A DNA stretch of 64,000 nucleotides, from NCBI GenBank assembly GCA_022410635.1, contig JAJVDF010000413.1:390637-454636 (forward strand), in the 5' to 3' direction. Positions 63,285 to 64,000 of the stretch are shown piece by piece; position 1 is the first letter of the stretch; each line of letters opens with the position of its first letter. The translations under genes and the position numbers were made by a program. A model generated the notes under the pieces. The model ran no database searches and was not told the DNA's origin. It was given only the letters and a program-made list of their open reading frames with translations. The DNA is from Tretioscincus oriximinensis. Its lineage: Eukaryota; Chordata; Lepidosauria; Squamata; Gymnophthalmidae.

Positions 63285-64000
63285 CTGAAAGGAAACAGAG
63301 TCAAGCAATGTGATGAGTCTCAGAGCAGTTTACTTGGGGTCAGAAAGAAGCCTAAGTAGGCAGGTCACAAACCTCACGGTTGGCGGATTAGAAGGAGAGA
63401 AAAAAGAAAGGAAGAAATAGAACNCTCAGCTGCCCTATGAGCCACGTGATCTGGTGCAACAGGTTTCCTAGCAGCCGATTTGCATTNACACAGGTAGACC
63501 TGAGCTCATCCAGGAAGCCGACTCCTGACTCACCGAGCATTAGGTGGCTGTCCCAGCACAAGAGGCAGAGATTTGTTTTTCTGATAAGATTCAGCCCTTC
63601 ATAATCCAACGTTTCGTCCTTGCAGGCAGCTTTTGGGGTTTAATCAGAATTCAGACCAAAATAAAATAAGGAAGATTTTAAAAGATTTAATTTTAAAAAG
63701 TAATTTATTGCTGATAGGTGAATGTGGGTGTTTTGTGTTTCAACGGTCGGTTGCATCTGCGACTGTTATTAAAGAACATAAAACCCTTGAGATTTCAGAG
63801 CTGCTTCAACAAAAAAAACACAGGTAACTTCTGACTGAATTCTGCTTTCATACCCTAAAAGCTGGAAAGAGACCAATGTTAACACTGATCCAAGAAGAGA
63901 TGCAGGAAGAAAATATGATAGGTCACAGGCTTATACAGTTTTATGTTTGCTCCAAGGAAATTAGAGGAAAGGATTATTATAGAAAGGAGGAGGAGGAGAA
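63285..64000. other. Intron upstream of w1, no recognised feature
   Basis: Contains Ns at 63424 and 63487. A splice-like open segment at about 63530-63640 does not fit the phase of w1. The last 30 bases are a GGA-rich run. Confidence 0.45.

Noticed and set aside
491..63284. SYNE1 (nesprin-1), dystrophin, utrophin or MACF1 as the gene
   Set aside because: Block order and motifs fit the nesprin rod; dystrophin and MACF1 motifs are not seen. SYNE1 is the only real alternative; the blocks I recalled belong, as far as I can tell, to the human chain ending in the KASH2 sequence, so SYNE2 is preferred.
63527..63640. Possible further SYNE2 exon upstream of w1 (minus strand, reading ACKDETLDYEGLNLIRK then TNLCLLCWDSHLML before gtgagtca)
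   Set aside because: The only open frame would end in phase 1, whereas w1 starts in phase 0; the other two frames have stops. Intron chance similarity is more likely.

Overview
This is a stretch of vertebrate nuclear DNA, most likely from a squamate reptile (lizard, gecko or snake). Split genes with GT-AG introns, many CR1 and L2 LINEs, L1 LINEs with a Cys/His motif in ORF2, and tRNA-headed SINEs with (AAAT)n or (GAA)n-rich tails point that way. The species call is inference from repeat content. Eleven isolated N bases show it comes from a draft assembly.

The window holds one protein-coding gene, on the minus strand, running right to left. I find 24 consecutive internal exons (w1 to w24, from 63284 down to 491). 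Each is bounded by an AG acceptor and a GT donor, and all are phase-compatible. Together they give one uninterrupted reading frame of 3801 bases (1267 codons). Neither end of the gene is in the window. The product is a run of spectrin-type three-helix repeats. It aligns in order with the rod of the giant nuclear-envelope protein nesprin, and fits nesprin-2 (SYNE2) best: blocks such as [27 protein letters not shown] and QVENLQSLQD match the human protein as I remember it. Nesprin-2 links the outer nuclear membrane, through a C-terminal KASH domain, to the actin and microtubule cytoskeleton. The actin-binding N-terminus lies beyond the right end and the KASH domain beyond the left end.

The other 94 percent is intron and is mostly transposon debris. 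From left to right: 0-6.9 kb has CR1 copies in both orientations, including one with a readable reverse-transcriptase domain and a 340-base duplication beside an N. 7.1-13 kb has a sense-oriented L1, a palindromic MITE, L2 and SINEs. 13-20.5 kb has a polypyrimidine CR1, SINEs and a 78-base Tc1-type MITE. 20.7-27.8 kb has nested SINE/CR1 and CR1/L1 insertions. 28-36 kb has L2, CR1, paired SINEs and an R4/RTE-like LINE tail. 39-42 kb has CR1 copies and a compound microsatellite. 42-49.4 kb has SINEs, L2, a CR1 carrying a U2 snRNA fragment, and a hairpin retroposon-like element. 49.4-63 kb has a 60-base minisatellite, SINEs, CR1 and an L1 with a 19-base target duplication.

I found no second gene, CRISPR array, operon or bacterial-type system, and no convincing undescribed protein system. 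The most unusual items are the hairpin elements with long target-site duplications (47.5 and 49.1 kb) and the 5'-end U2 snRNA insertion (47.3 kb). Everything was read by eye; no database search was run.
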